Shown here: positions 28,598-37,484 of the stretch, piece after piece
How the letters are laid out: the number at the start of each line of letters is the position of its first letter
Position numbering within the stretch: position 1 is the stretch's first letter
DNA from: Erwinia piriflorinigrans CFBP 5888
GTDB lineage: Bacteria; Pseudomonadota; Gammaproteobacteria; Enterobacterales; Enterobacteriaceae
DNA length: 64,000 nucleotides
Direction of reading: 5' to 3'
Assembly: GCF_001050515.1 (NCBI RefSeq)
Contig: NZ_CAHS01000015.1
Coordinates: forward strand, 124,001 to 188,000
The notes under the pieces: model-generated
The model's input: the letters and a program-made list of their open reading frames with translations, nothing else
Told to the model about the DNA's origin: nothing
Database searches by the model: none
Program-made: the position numbers and the translations under genes

Positions 28598-29755
28598 TCA
28601 CGCCAGCGGGCCGCCTTGGATCGTTTCACACATCCCGCCGATAATGCGTTCGCCGTTTTCTTGCTTCAGTCCGGCGTACCATTCGGCGGTCGTTGCTGCA
28701 TCTTTCGCGTGGGTGACATCGCAGCGTTTACGTGCTTTCAGCACCAGATCCTTTACCCGCCCGGCACGTTTATTTTGATAACGTAGCAGGGCATCCTCAA
28801 TGCCCAGCGAGTTGCTTTGTAACGTCATAGCCAGCACGACCGCATCCTCCATCGCCGCGCAGCCGCCCTGACCAATATCCGGGGTGGTACTGTGTGCAGC
28901 ATCGCCTAGCAGCGCCACGCGGCCTTTCACCAGTGGTGAAAACGGCTCAATGTCGTGGATTTCGACACGGTTGGTAGTCTCTGGATCCAGCCGGGCAATC
29001 AGCTGCTGCACCGGGGAAGCCCAGCCAGCAAAGTAACGGGTTAAATCGTCGCGTAGGGAACTGCGGTCTTCTGGCAGCCCTTTCGGCAGCGGTACGTCAA
29101 AGAAGAAATAGAAGCGATTTCCGGCAACCGGCATGAGCGACACGCGTTTCCCTTCGCCGACGAAAGTGGTCCACTGATTAGCCGGAGCCAGCGACGGATC
29201 GATCTCTACCAGCCCGTTCCAGTTGACGTAACCTGCATAGCGGCGCTCGGTGCAATAACCCAGCACCGACTGGCGTACTACCGAATGCGTGCCGTCGCAG
29301 GCGATAAGCAAATCGCCGTGAGCCTCGCTGCCATCGTCAAAGAAGGCCGTGACACCGTCACTATTTTGATTCACGCGACTCACCCGTTTGCCAAACTGCA
29401 CCCGTTCGCGACCAAAGTTATCCAGCAACATGGCCTGTAATTCGGCCCGTACCACCGGATAGGGACGTTCACCTGAGTGTTGTACCAGCGGATCGAGGCT
29501 AAACTGCGTCAGGGTATCCGCGCTGCGAAAATCCTTGTAAGCCATGAAGTCCATTGGGCCGCCAATGGCACGCAGCTCCTCTTTCATGCCCAAATAGTTA
29601 AGGCACTTGACTCCGTTTGGCCAAACGGAGATGGCGGCACCGACCGGTTTCATCTCCTTAACCGCCTCGAACACATCGCTCTCAATTCCGCAACGACGCA
29701 GGGCAATCGCCGTGCACATTCCGCCAATACCGGCTCCGATAATAATCGCTTTCAT
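28598..29755 (-). CDS. hpxO: FAD-dependent urate hydroxylase HpxO
   Basis: Flavoprotein monooxygenase that oxidises urate to 5-hydroxyisourate with NADH and O2. The 385-residue protein has the FAD motif GAGIGGMC (residues 8-15), the DG-type motif (ACDGTHSVVRQS) and the second FAD motif LLGDAAHSTTPDIGQGG. Similarity to Klebsiella HpxO is strong along its length (VGAAISVWPNGVKC; YAGYVNWNGLVEID). GAGGAGAAAC precedes the start. The other hpx enzymes (HpxQ, HpxT) are not in the window. It is divergent from a racemase-like gene across a region with sigma-54 and NtrC signals. Confidence 0.92.
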   Translation of the reverse strand: MKAIIIGAGIGGMCTAIALRRCGIESDVFEAVKEMKPVGAAISVWPNGVKCLNYLGMKEELRAIGGPMDFMAYKDFRSADTLTQFSLDPLVQHSGERPYPVVRAELQAMLLDNFGRERVQFGKRVSRVNQNSDGVTAFFDDGSEAHGDLLIACDGTHSVVRQSVLGYCTERRYAGYVNWNGLVEIDPSLAPANQWTTFVGEGKRVSLMPVAGNRFYFFFDVPLPKGLPEDRSSLRDDLTRYFAGWASPVQQLIARLDPETTNRVEIHDIEPFSPLVKGRVALLGDAAHSTTPDIGQGGCAAMEDAVVLAMTLQSNSLGIEDALLRYQNKRAGRVKDLVLKARKRCDVTHAKDAATTAEWYAGLKQENGERIIGGMCETIQGGPLA

Positions 29756-29788
29756 TTGTTTCTCCTCGACCGTCTTAACCTAATAATA

Positions 29789-29805
29789 AGCAATTTTTAT
29801 ACCAT
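29789..29805 (-). promoter_or_regulatory. Sigma-54-type promoter of hpxO
   Basis: On the minus strand the sequence reads ATGGTATAAAAATTGCT. It keeps TGG and TTGC with the GG to GC spacing required for sigma-54. The predicted start of transcription is near 29778, about 23 nt before the hpxO start codon. Confidence 0.5.
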
Positions 29806-29877
29806 GAAAGAATTAAGCAAAAAGTGCCGCTGGCTGAGGTTTGAGGTGAGTGATGAAACAAAAGTTACGATTTAATC

Positions 29878-29894
29878 TGCGCCACAATGATGCC
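29878..29894 (+). promoter_or_regulatory. Candidate NtrC site 1 (hpxO region)
   Basis: TGCGCCACAATGATGCC matches the NtrC consensus TGCACC-N5-GGTGCA at about 9 of 12 positions. It is adjacent to a better second copy. Confidence 0.4.
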
Positions 29895-29895
29895 A

Positions 29896-29912
29896 TGCGC
29901 TTTTTTAGTGCA
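29896..29912 (+). promoter_or_regulatory. Candidate NtrC site 2 (hpxO region)
   Basis: TGCGCTTTTTTAGTGCA matches the NtrC consensus at about 10 of 12 positions and is offset 18 bp from site 1. Tandem sites allow cooperative NtrC binding. Confidence 0.45.
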
Positions 29913-29953
29913 ATAAGGTTGGAACGTTTGTTCTTTCCAGGATAAAAAAATGA

Positions 29954-29970
29954 CTGGCATTTATGGCGCT
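29954..29970 (+). promoter_or_regulatory. Sigma-54-type promoter of racemase-like gene
   Basis: CTGGCATTTATGGCGCT has a good -24 element (CTGGCA) and the invariant GC at the correct spacing, but the -12 element is GCGCT where TTGCW is expected. The start of transcription would fall near 29981, about 30 nt before the gene. Confidence 0.4.
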
Positions 29971-30010
29971 TTTTGCCACAGTTAAACTTTCTTCCTCAGG
30001 AGATGCTGTT

Positions 30011-30643
30011 ATGACCGTTATTGCCTGCCTGCACGCAGCCCAAAGCAATATTGAGGTTTTCGAGCAGGCGTTAAACGTACTTGATGAAGATGATATTCAG
30101 CTGTTGCATCGGGTTGAAGGCGAGCTATTCGCGCAGACGCAAGTAGAACAGGCGGTGACTGCGCCAGTTATCTCCGCCACGCGCAAGGTGATAGAGGAGC
30201 TGTGCCAGCAGGCGGATGCCGTTATCGTCACCTGTAGCACATTAGGTATCGCGGTGTGGGATGCTCAATTCAGTAAGCCGGTGCTGCGCATAGATGCCAC
30301 CCTGGCAAAATTCGCCTCACGTTATCACGGCACCATTCTTGTACTTTGCACTGCCCAGTCAACGCTTGAATCCACTACCCGGTTATTTAACGCCTTTATT
30401 CCCGGCGATCGGCTGTATGTAGAGCTGATCCCACGGGCATGGGCGTGGTTCAACCAGGGGGATATAGAGGGTTATCACCGTGAAATAGCACACTATATTC
30501 AACAGCGGCCAGACAGTGCGCTGGGTTGCATTGTGCTGGCGCAGGCCTCGATGAGCGGCGCGGAAAAATGGATTAACAGCACGCTGGCCGTTTTGAGTGG
30601 CCCGCAGGTCAGCCTACAGGCTGCCATTGACGCACTGCGTTAA
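30011..30643 (+). CDS. Asp/Glu/hydantoin racemase-like protein
   Basis: Protein of 210 residues related to the aspartate/glutamate/hydantoin racemase superfamily. The first half contains a candidate catalytic cysteine in VTCSTLGIAVWD and the second half IVLAQASMSGAE; the usual second cysteine is replaced in that segment, so racemase activity is uncertain. The start at 30011 (MTVIACLHA) follows AGGAG by 8 nt; an upstream ATG at 29963 lies inside the promoter. Divergence from hpxO and the shared NtrC-like sites suggest a role in purine or allantoin metabolism, which is inference. Confidence 0.65.
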   Translation: MTVIACLHAAQSNIEVFEQALNVLDEDDIQLLHRVEGELFAQTQVEQAVTAPVISATRKVIEELCQQADAVIVTCSTLGIAVWDAQFSKPVLRIDATLAKFASRYHGTILVLCTAQSTLESTTRLFNAFIPGDRLYVELIPRAWAWFNQGDIEGYHREIAHYIQQRPDSALGCIVLAQASMSGAEKWINSTLAVLSGPQVSLQAAIDALR

Positions 30644-30745
30644 ACGGTCAATGAAGTAACCTGCAGATAAAAAACAGATTTGCTGGTGAAAGTGATTATG
30701 CTGATATAACACGATGTCCTTAATCTGTTATATCAGGAAGTGAAA

Positions 30746-31192
30746 ATGTTTGATCTGACGCTAGCCATCATGCTGTTCCTTGCCGCTTTGAGTTATTTTA
30801 GCCACAACATCACGGTGACTATTGCACTTTTGGTATTGATTGTTATCCGTATGACGCCGTTGCAACAAACCTTTCCGTGGATTGAAAAGCAGGGCGTTAC
30901 GGTGGGGATCATTATTCTGACTATTGGTGTGATGGCACCGATTGCCAGCGGCACGTTACCCTCTTCTTCGCTGATGCACTCTTTTTTACACTGGAAATCA
31001 CTGCTGGCAATGGCGATAGGCATTTTTGTCTCATGGCTGGGCGGACGCGGGGTATCGCTGATGGGCACCCAGCCGACGGTGGTAGGTGGGTTGTTAATCG
31101 GCACAATTATCGGAGTCTCTCTGTTCAGGGGCGTTCCTGTCGGGCCGCTGATCGCTGCCGGCCTGCTGTCGCTGATGATCGGGAAAGGGTAG
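30746..31192 (+). CDS. yeaL: DUF441 membrane protein YeaL
   Basis: Small inner-membrane protein of unknown function, 148 residues, with about four hydrophobic segments ([59 protein letters not shown]). It matches E. coli YeaL, including the invariant [14 protein letters not shown] and [15 protein letters not shown] segments. I start at ATG 30746 (MFDLTLA), 8 nt after AGGA; a GTG two codons earlier is also in frame. Confidence 0.9.
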   Translation: MFDLTLAIMLFLAALSYFSHNITVTIALLVLIVIRMTPLQQTFPWIEKQGVTVGIIILTIGVMAPIASGTLPSSSLMHSFLHWKSLLAMAIGIFVSWLGGRGVSLMGTQPTVVGGLLIGTIIGVSLFRGVPVGPLIAAGLLSLMIGKG

Positions 31193-31241
31193 CGATTTAT
31201 GTTATCCTGCCAGCCGAATTTTCAACTGACAGAGAAACAGT

Positions 31242-31667
31242 GTGAGCAGCAAACAGGATAAACGCCTTAAACGCGCGAAGGCGAAGGCGAAACAGGTTAA
31301 TAAGTCCCGCGCCCACGGGCGGCAGCTTGATGCAATCGGTCGTCAGAACTATGTCGCCACCCCTGAGATGCAGGCGCTGTTTGCTACCCTGCCGGAGCTG
31401 GACGAGAGCGGGGATATGCCGTTTGTTGCGGCAATTTATCACTGGTCAGCGGCAGAGTATCAGTTTGATGGTATTCAGCAGGAAGGCGAACAGCTTCAGG
31501 TCGCCGCGCTTTGCGTGATGTATGTCCACTGGAAGACGAGTGGCGGAGAAACCACCCTGATTCAAAACGAGCTGATTGAAGCTGCCCTCGGCCTGGTGGA
31601 AAAAAACGCCGCTTTCAAACAGCACTATCAGCAGGCGCAAGCCGAAGCATTGCACGACAAAGAGTAA
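31242..31667 (+). CDS. Hypothetical protein, basic N terminus
   Basis: I do not recognise this 141-residue protein. It begins with GTG. Residues 2-28 are strongly basic (SSKQDKRLKRAKAKAKQVNK), and the remainder is acidic and helical (YVHWKTSGGETTLIQNELIEA). No signal peptide or membrane segment is visible, so it is probably cytoplasmic, and the basic tail could bind nucleic acid. It lies 49 nt after yeaL on the same strand and ends at a hairpin shared with the convergent glutamate dehydrogenase gene. Codon use looks like that of neighbouring genes. Confidence 0.7.
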   Translation: MSSKQDKRLKRAKAKAKQVNKSRAHGRQLDAIGRQNYVATPEMQALFATLPELDESGDMPFVAAIYHWSAAEYQFDGIQQEGEQLQVAALCVMYVHWKTSGGETTLIQNELIEAALGLVEKNAAFKQHYQQAQAEALHDKE

Positions 31668-31696
31668 CGCGCCGGATCGCTAGAAAGAGCCGTACA

Positions 31697-31724
31697 GAAT
31701 GGGACGGGATAGCCCGCCCCATTC
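31697..31724. terminator. Bidirectional hairpin between convergent genes
   Basis: GAATGGG and CGGG pair with CCCG and CCCATTC across one mismatch and a 4-nt loop, giving an 11-bp stem. It lies between the hypothetical gene at 31242 and the glutamate dehydrogenase gene. Confidence 0.6.
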
Positions 31725-31728
31725 AATA

Positions 31729-33003
31729 TTAACCGGGGTAGATACCCCTGTCTTTACGGGCCATCAGAATACGTTCGCAGGCCACAATATAGGCTGCGGT
31801 GCGCAGGCTACAGTTTTTATCATGTGCTTTGTCCCAGACGTGAACCATCGCTTCAGTCATGATTTTATCCATGCGCTCATTAATCTCAACTTCGCTCCAG
31901 AAGAAGCTGGCCATATCCTGCACCCACTCAAAGTAACTTACGGTAACACCGCCAGCGTTACAGATGACGTCGGGTACGACCGTAACGCCGCGTGAAGTAA
32001 GGACATCGTCGGCTTGGGGGAAGGTGGGGCCGTTAGCCCCCTCAAGCACCAGGCGGCAGTGAAGTTTTTCTGCACGCTGGGGGGTAATCTGACCTTCCAG
32101 TGCCGCCGGGATCAGAATATCGATTTTTACATCCCAGAACGCTTCGTCATCAATTTCCTCAGCGCCGCTGAAACCGGCAATCTTCTTATTGGCGGTCTGC
32201 CATTCGCCTAATGCCACCAGATCGATACCGTTCGGGTTAAACAGCGTGGCGCTGTGGTCCTGAATGGCAATCACCCGCGCTCCGGCAGCACAAAACAGGC
32301 GAGCCGCCTCGCTGCCCACGTTACCGAAACCTTGTACAGCGACTTTCGCGCCTTCGATTTCAATACCGCTGCGTTGTGCCACTTCACGGCCGGTAATGAA
32401 GACGCCGCGCCCGGTGGCTTTTTCACGGCCTAAAGAACCGCCGAGATGGATCGGCTTGCCGGTCACCACGCCGGTAATGGTCGTCCCCTGGTTCATGGAA
32501 TAGGTATCCATCATCCAGGCCATCACTTTGGCGTTGGTGCCCACATCCGGTGCGGGAATATCTTTTTGCGGGCCAATGATCAGGCCAATTTCGCTGGTAT
32601 AACGACGCGTCAAGCGTTCAAGTTCCCCTTCGGACAGGCTAAAAGGATCGACACGGATGCCCCCTTTAGCGCCACCGTAAGGTAGATTAACCGCCGCACA
32701 TTTAATCGTCATCCAGGCGGAAAGCGCCATCACCTCGTTAAGATCAACATTTGGGTGGTAGCGCACGCCGCCTTTTCCCGGGCCCCGAGAAAGATTGTGC
32801 TGAACGCGGTAGCCTTCAAAATGACGGATGGTGCCGTCATCCATCTGTAGCGGAATATCGACAATGAGCGCGCGTTTGGGATGACGCAAGGTATCCACCC
32901 AACGCGACAGTTCTCCAAGATAAGGGGCAACGCGATCGATCTGTTGCAGATAGGTTGACCAGGCCGTTTTACTGCCATCAGAAACGTAAGAAAGCTTTTC
33001 CAT
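31729..33003 (-). CDS. Glutamate dehydrogenase (Glu/Leu/Phe/Val family)
   Basis: Hexameric-type dehydrogenase interconverting glutamate with 2-oxoglutarate and ammonia. At 424 residues it resembles the GudB/RocG-like group more than the 447-residue NADP enzyme GdhA of E. coli. The catalytic segment ([21 protein letters not shown], quoted to 20 as [20 protein letters not shown]; then [11 protein letters not shown]) and the dinucleotide fold ([14 protein letters not shown]) are intact. A catabolic role and NAD preference are inferred from subfamily, not shown. The upstream region (33004-33601) contains a paired direct repeat. Confidence 0.9.
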   Translation of the reverse strand: MEKLSYVSDGSKTAWSTYLQQIDRVAPYLGELSRWVDTLRHPKRALIVDIPLQMDDGTIRHFEGYRVQHNLSRGPGKGGVRYHPNVDLNEVMALSAWMTIKCAAVNLPYGGAKGGIRVDPFSLSEGELERLTRRYTSEIGLIIGPQKDIPAPDVGTNAKVMAWMMDTYSMNQGTTITGVVTGKPIHLGGSLGREKATGRGVFITGREVAQRSGIEIEGAKVAVQGFGNVGSEAARLFCAAGARVIAIQDHSATLFNPNGIDLVALGEWQTANKKIAGFSGAEEIDDEAFWDVKIDILIPAALEGQITPQRAEKLHCRLVLEGANGPTFPQADDVLTSRGVTVVPDVICNAGGVTVSYFEWVQDMASFFWSEVEINERMDKIMTEAMVHVWDKAHDKNCSLRTAAYIVACERILMARKDRGIYPG

Positions 33004-33601
33004 TACAAACCTTTTCTGTTAGCGCCTCTCCGTTGGCGAATGCTGGCCTGACGGGTAGCGCTTTGTGATAAATACCGTATTACCGTGGATGTCTCAGTGC
33101 ATCTCACTGAGTGGCCGGTAATTTAACATTAAAAAAAGGTTTCCAGATTTTTAAATTATTGTGAATATTTATTGTTTTTAGGGTTTTACCGCACTGCAAA
33201 TTGCATATTTATTTGTTTTTAGGATGACTTACTCCCAAAATTACCGACTTTGAGCGGTAGTTATGTATTAAAAATGAATGGATTTTTGGCCTTGGTAATT
33301 TCCTGAAGTTTGAATCCGATCATACTTTTGTCACGGTGCGGAGCAGGATGTAAAATCCCGATTGCCATCTTACGAAGAAGTTTAAAATTGAACCTTGGCA
33401 GGTAAGTCCTGTCGTGCAATCGTCACGCAGCACCTTGACCAGACTGACACCGCGCTCAAACACCCGTCATTGAATGACGAAAAAACAGACTGGAAAGCGA
33501 TTAGCGCGTTTCCGTACTTTGCCTGAACCGGCATAAGCGGTATTCTAGCGGCCGTATTTAATCAATAAGTTCATGAAAAAAGTTTCATAATTGAGGTCGA
33601 C
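33004..33601. promoter_or_regulatory. Large divergent intergenic region, gdh / fabV
   Basis: This 598-bp interval has no credible gene; the one short reading frame at its right edge is the antisense of fabV. The left half is very AT-rich and contains an 18/19-bp imperfect direct repeat. The right half is of average composition and contains a small palindrome (CGTCATTGAATGACG) near 33466. It could hide a small RNA, which I cannot establish. Confidence 0.5.
33165..33223. repeat. Imperfect direct repeat upstream of gdh
   Basis: ATATTTATTGTTTTTAGG at 33165-33182 recurs as ATATTTATTTGTTTTTAGG at 33205-33223, differing by a single inserted T. The copies are 40 bp apart, close to four helical turns, so one regulator could bind both on the same face. 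Confidence 0.6.
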
Positions 33602-34801
33602 ATGATTATTAAACCACGCATCCGTGGCTTCATCTGTGTTACTGCCCATCCGGCGGGTTGTAAAGCTAACGTAGAAAAACAGATCGAGTACGTCACCGCT
33701 CAGGGCGCGATAACCTCCGGCCCGAAAAAAGTGCTGGTGATTGGCGCCTCTACGGGTTATGGACTCGCTGCTCGCATCTCCGCCGCATTTGGTTGCCATG
33801 CGGATACGCTGGGCGTGTTCTTCGAACGCCCAGGCGAAGAGAACAAACCGGCGACCGCTGGCTGGTATAATTCTGCTGCATTTGAAGAGTTGGCTACGGC
33901 GAAAGGGCTGTATGCGAACAGCATTAACGGTGACGCTTATTCAGATGCCGTTAAGCAGAAAACGATTGAAATGATCAAGCAGGACCTGGGTCAGGTTGAT
34001 CTGGTTGTGTACAGCCTGGCCGCGCCGCGCCGCACCCATCCAAAAACCGGTGAAGTGTTCAACTCAACGCTGAAACCAATTGGCAAGCCGCTGACCACGC
34101 GCGGTCTGAATACCGATAAAGAAACCATTACCGATGTCTCGCTGGAACCTGCCTCTCAGGAAGAGATCGACGGCACCGTAGCGGTAATGGGCGGTGAAGA
34201 CTGGCAGATGTGGATCGATGCACTGCTGGAAGCCGGCGTGCTGGCGGAAGGGGCTAAAACCACCGCCTTCACCTATCTGGGTGAGAAGATCACCCACGAT
34301 ATCTACTGGAATGGTTCAATTGGTGAAGCGAAGAAGGATCTGGATAAGCGCGTGCTGACCATCCGTGATACCCTGGCGGCCCACGGCAACGGTGACGCTC
34401 GAGTTTCCGTGCTGAAAGCGGTAGTGACTCAGGCAAGCTCGGCCATTCCGGTGATGCCACTTTATCTTTCCCTGTTATTTAAGGTGATGAAAGAGAAAGG
34501 CACTCATGAAGGCTGCATCGAGCAGGTATATGGTCTGTTTAAAGACAGCCTGTATAACGCCGCGCCGATTGTCGATGAAACCGGTCGCCTGCGTGCAGAC
34601 TATAAAGAGCTACAGCCAGACGTCCAGGATGAAGTTTCTGCATTGTGGCCAACCGTGACCAATGAGAACCTGAATCAGCTGACTGACTTTGTCGGATACA
34701 AAAACGAGTTTATGCACCTGTTTGGCTTCGGGCTGGAAGGTGTGGACTATGAAGCAGATGTGAATCCGGACGTAAAAATCAAAAATCTGGTGCAGATGTA
34801 A
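33602..34801 (+). CDS. fabV: Enoyl-ACP reductase FabV
   Basis: Catalyses the NADH-dependent reduction of trans-2-enoyl-ACP, the last step of each fatty-acid elongation cycle. The 399-residue protein starts [19 protein letters not shown] and has a long SDR-like cofactor segment ([16 protein letters not shown], residues 44-59). The Tyr-x8-Lys active site of this family is present as Y235 and K244 ([10 protein letters not shown]). FabV enzymes are generally insensitive to triclosan, unlike FabI. GAGG lies 5 nt upstream of the start, and a strong terminator follows. Confidence 0.96.
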   Translation: MIIKPRIRGFICVTAHPAGCKANVEKQIEYVTAQGAITSGPKKVLVIGASTGYGLAARISAAFGCHADTLGVFFERPGEENKPATAGWYNSAAFEELATAKGLYANSINGDAYSDAVKQKTIEMIKQDLGQVDLVVYSLAAPRRTHPKTGEVFNSTLKPIGKPLTTRGLNTDKETITDVSLEPASQEEIDGTVAVMGGEDWQMWIDALLEAGVLAEGAKTTAFTYLGEKITHDIYWNGSIGEAKKDLDKRVLTIRDTLAAHGNGDARVSVLKAVVTQASSAIPVMPLYLSLLFKVMKEKGTHEGCIEQVYGLFKDSLYNAAPIVDETGRLRADYKELQPDVQDEVSALWPTVTNENLNQLTDFVGYKNEFMHLFGFGLEGVDYEADVNPDVKIKNLVQM

Positions 34802-34822
34802 TCTTCAGCCGGATGGATCAAG

Positions 34823-34849
34823 GGGCAGCCAGCGGCTGCCCTTTTTTTT
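34823..34849 (+). terminator. Rho-independent terminator of fabV
   Basis: Perfect 8-bp stem GGGCAGCC/GGCTGCCC with a 3-nt loop followed by eight T. Confidence 0.92.
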
Positions 34850-34904
34850 CTTCAACCAAGCGTCCTGTTTTCGCGGGTTGAACATCCTCTGATGTCGCGC
34901 AAAG

Positions 34905-35822
34905 CTATACCAAATTAAATCGGGCATCCGGCTTTGGCATGGCGGGCAACGGCAGGCGATCGTCCATTTCTTTAAGAAGCCGCTCCGTTGCCGTACAGAG
35001 TGCGTTTAGCGGCAGGTCATTTGCCGCAATGCCAAACGGCTCCTCCAGCTCCTCCGCCAGTGACTCCAGCGACAGAAAAGTATAAGAAATGAATACCGAT
35101 ACCAGCGGCGTCATAGCGTGCAGGTCGGCCACCAGCGCAAAAGGCAGCAGCGTGCAGAACAAATAGACGGTGCGATGCAGAATCAGCGAGTAGGCAAACG
35201 GGATCGGCGTGGAGCTGATACGTTCGCAGCCGCCGAGAATGTGCGCCATCTCATTCAGATTACTGTCCATCGCGTTATACAGCAGGTCGCTGATGGCTCC
35301 CTCTTCACGACGATCCGCCAGCCAGCAGCCCAGGCACAGCAGCAAGCGGTTAGCGCGAAAAGGACTGGCGAGCACCTGCGCGCGATACGGCTCCGGCACC
35401 AGGCGCTGAATATCCTCACTGTCATCGGTAGCACGCAGCTGATGTTTTAAACTCCAGCTGAACGCCATCAGCAGAGTGCAAAACCGGCTTACCTCCAGCG
35501 GATCGTTGCGCAGCGCGCCTTTAGCCTGGCGCAATAGTGAACGCTGGGCAATCAGCAGCGATCCCCACAGAGTACGGGCCTCAACGAAGCGCGCATAGCT
35601 GGCGCTATTGCGGAATCCGAGAAAGATAGCAATCGCCACGCCCAGCAGGCTGAATGGGGCCGTGGTCAGCCTGATCCCCAGGGTTTCATACCACTGAAAG
35701 CAAATCACGGCGAAAATCGACATCATCAGGTTAAGGCTAAGGCGAAACATAATTTTCGACAGCACGGCACCGTGCCATGAAAACAGGCGTGGGAACCAGT
35801 GCTGTAGTGGGCGAACGATCAT
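34905..35822 (-). CDS. yneE: Bestrophin-like membrane protein YneE
   Basis: Inner-membrane protein of the bestrophin (UPF0187) family, 305 residues, close to E. coli YneE. Bacterial homologues form pentameric ion channels, so channel activity is a family-based expectation. Hydrophobic helices lie at about residues 27-60 (LSLNLMMSIFAVICFQWYE; PFSLLGVAIAIFLGFRNSAS) and 205-250 (FAYSLILHRTVYLFCTLLPF; LVSVFISYTFLSLESLAEE). The first pair ends with the FRNSASYARFVEAR segment typical of the family. Confidence 0.88.
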   Translation of the reverse strand: MIVRPLQHWFPRLFSWHGAVLSKIMFRLSLNLMMSIFAVICFQWYETLGIRLTTAPFSLLGVAIAIFLGFRNSASYARFVEARTLWGSLLIAQRSLLRQAKGALRNDPLEVSRFCTLLMAFSWSLKHQLRATDDSEDIQRLVPEPYRAQVLASPFRANRLLLCLGCWLADRREEGAISDLLYNAMDSNLNEMAHILGGCERISSTPIPFAYSLILHRTVYLFCTLLPFALVADLHAMTPLVSVFISYTFLSLESLAEELEEPFGIAANDLPLNALCTATERLLKEMDDRLPLPAMPKPDARFNLV

Positions 35823-36040
35823 AGTGGCAGATCCGGAAAATAAACGTGGGTATCAACAAATGTTCTATCATACGCCGCAGGCGCAGGGTGCAAAACTCTT
35901 TCGTCGGACAACTATTGCGCAGGGTGACCAACTCCTTTGTTAGCGATAAAACGGCATTATAAAGGGGATTTTAATATTTAATTCCGCGCTGATTTTATGG
36001 AAGTCTGTCGTTCTGTTCTCTCAGCACGGAGTCATACACC

Positions 36041-37375
36041 ATGAGTCAAACCCCACGCCGGATTAAACTTGGCCTGATGTTACAGGGCGCAGGTGGCTAT
36101 ATGAATGCCTGGCGTCATCACCGCGTGCCTGCCGATGCCAGCGTGAATATTAGCTGGTATCAGCAGTTAGCACGTCAGGCAGAAGATGCCGGACTCGATT
36201 TTCTGTTTGTTGCTGACGGGCTGCACATTAATGAAAAATCACTGCCGCATTTTCTCAATCGTTTTGAACCGCTGGCACTGCTCTCTTCCCTGACGGCGGT
36301 CACGCAGCGCATTGGCCTGGCCGGAACGATTTCAACCTCCTACAGCGATCCGTTTACCGTGGCACGTCAGCTTGCCTCTCTTGACCTGTTGAGTCATGGC
36401 CGTGCCGGTTGGAACGTGGTCACTTCACCACTTGAAGGCTCAGCGCGTAATTTCGGCAAACAACACCCCGAGCATGGGCAGCGCTATCAGATTGCTGGCG
36501 AATATATAGAAGTGGTGCAGGGATTGTGGGATTCCTGGGAGGATGACGCCTTTATTCGTGACCAGCAGAGCGGCGAATTTTTTGCGGCGGAAAAACTGCA
36601 CAAGCTCAATCATCACGGAGAGCATTTCACTGTAGAAGGCCCGCTTAATATTCAGCGTTCAGCCCAGGGACAGCCGGTGATCTTCCAGGCGGGCGCTTCC
36701 GAGGCCGGCATACGACTGGCAGCACTCTCTGCGGATGCGGTATTCACGAATGCGCGCACGCTGGAAGAAGCGCAGCGCTACGCCGCGCGGCTTCAGCATC
36801 AGGTGCAGCTGGCGGGACGCGTGCTGCCGGGTATTTACCCCGGCATTAACCCGATTGTTGGCGCAACGCTGGCTGAAGCCGAAGAGAAATATCAGTACCT
36901 GCTGTCGTTATTGTCGCTTGAGCAGGCGCTTAACTATCTGGGCCGCTTTTTTGATCACCACGACTTCAGTCAGTATGACCCGGATGGCCCATTCCCCGAA
37001 CTGGGGCGACTTGGCGAGAACAGCTTCCGTTCAACTACTGACCAGATTAAACGCCAGGCCGCAGAGGAAAATCTGACGCTGCGTGAAGTGGCCTTTCGTA
37101 GCGCACTGCCAAAAGGCGAGTTTTTTGGCACGCCGCAACAGGTGGCGGAGACTTTTATCCGCTGGGTTGAGCAGGGGGGAGCCAGCGGTTTTATTATCTG
37201 TGGCCCGGTGCTGAACGAAGCGCTTGAGGATATTGTCCATCTGGTATTACCCATCCTGGAAGCGCGTGGCTACTGGCATCAGGACGACAGCCGCACGCTA
37301 CGTGAGCGGCTGGAGATCCCGGCGCGGCCTAACCGTTATACACAGGCACGCGAGTTCCTGCGTCAGGCGGGTTGA
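36041..37375 (+). CDS. LLM-class flavin monooxygenase, NtaA/SnaA/DszA type
   Basis: FMNH2-dependent monooxygenase of the luciferase-like superfamily, 444 residues, the usual size for the NtaA/SnaA/DszA/SoxA group. Visible family segments are RIKLGLMLQGAGGYMNAWR at the N terminus, FLFVADGLH, LAGTISTSYSDPFTVARQLA and GRAGWNVVTSPLEGSARNFG. Relatives oxidise nitrilotriacetate, dibenzothiophene sulphone or S-alkylcysteines; the substrate here is unknown. It needs a separate flavin reductase, which I did not find nearby. A GNAT gene follows on the same strand after 109 nt. Confidence 0.85.
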   Translation: MSQTPRRIKLGLMLQGAGGYMNAWRHHRVPADASVNISWYQQLARQAEDAGLDFLFVADGLHINEKSLPHFLNRFEPLALLSSLTAVTQRIGLAGTISTSYSDPFTVARQLASLDLLSHGRAGWNVVTSPLEGSARNFGKQHPEHGQRYQIAGEYIEVVQGLWDSWEDDAFIRDQQSGEFFAAEKLHKLNHHGEHFTVEGPLNIQRSAQGQPVIFQAGASEAGIRLAALSADAVFTNARTLEEAQRYAARLQHQVQLAGRVLPGIYPGINPIVGATLAEAEEKYQYLLSLLSLEQALNYLGRFFDHHDFSQYDPDGPFPELGRLGENSFRSTTDQIKRQAAEENLTLREVAFRSALPKGEFFGTPQQVAETFIRWVEQGGASGFIICGPVLNEALEDIVHLVLPILEARGYWHQDDSRTLRERLEIPARPNRYTQAREFLRQAG

Positions 37376-37484
37376 TCCACTGTTGCCGGGGTTGCACAGT
37401 AAGTCACTCAAGGCAATGTACTTCTTTCAACAGTCATTAACGGTTATGCTGGCGGCCAACAACAGCAAGTAACAGGGAATATTT

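Larger units (their letters stand above)
29756..30010. promoter_or_regulatory. hpxO / racemase-like divergent nitrogen-control region
   Basis: This 255-bp interval has a sigma-54-like promoter at each end facing outward and two tandem NtrC-like dyads between them (29878-29912). The parts are annotated individually. Confidence 0.6.
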
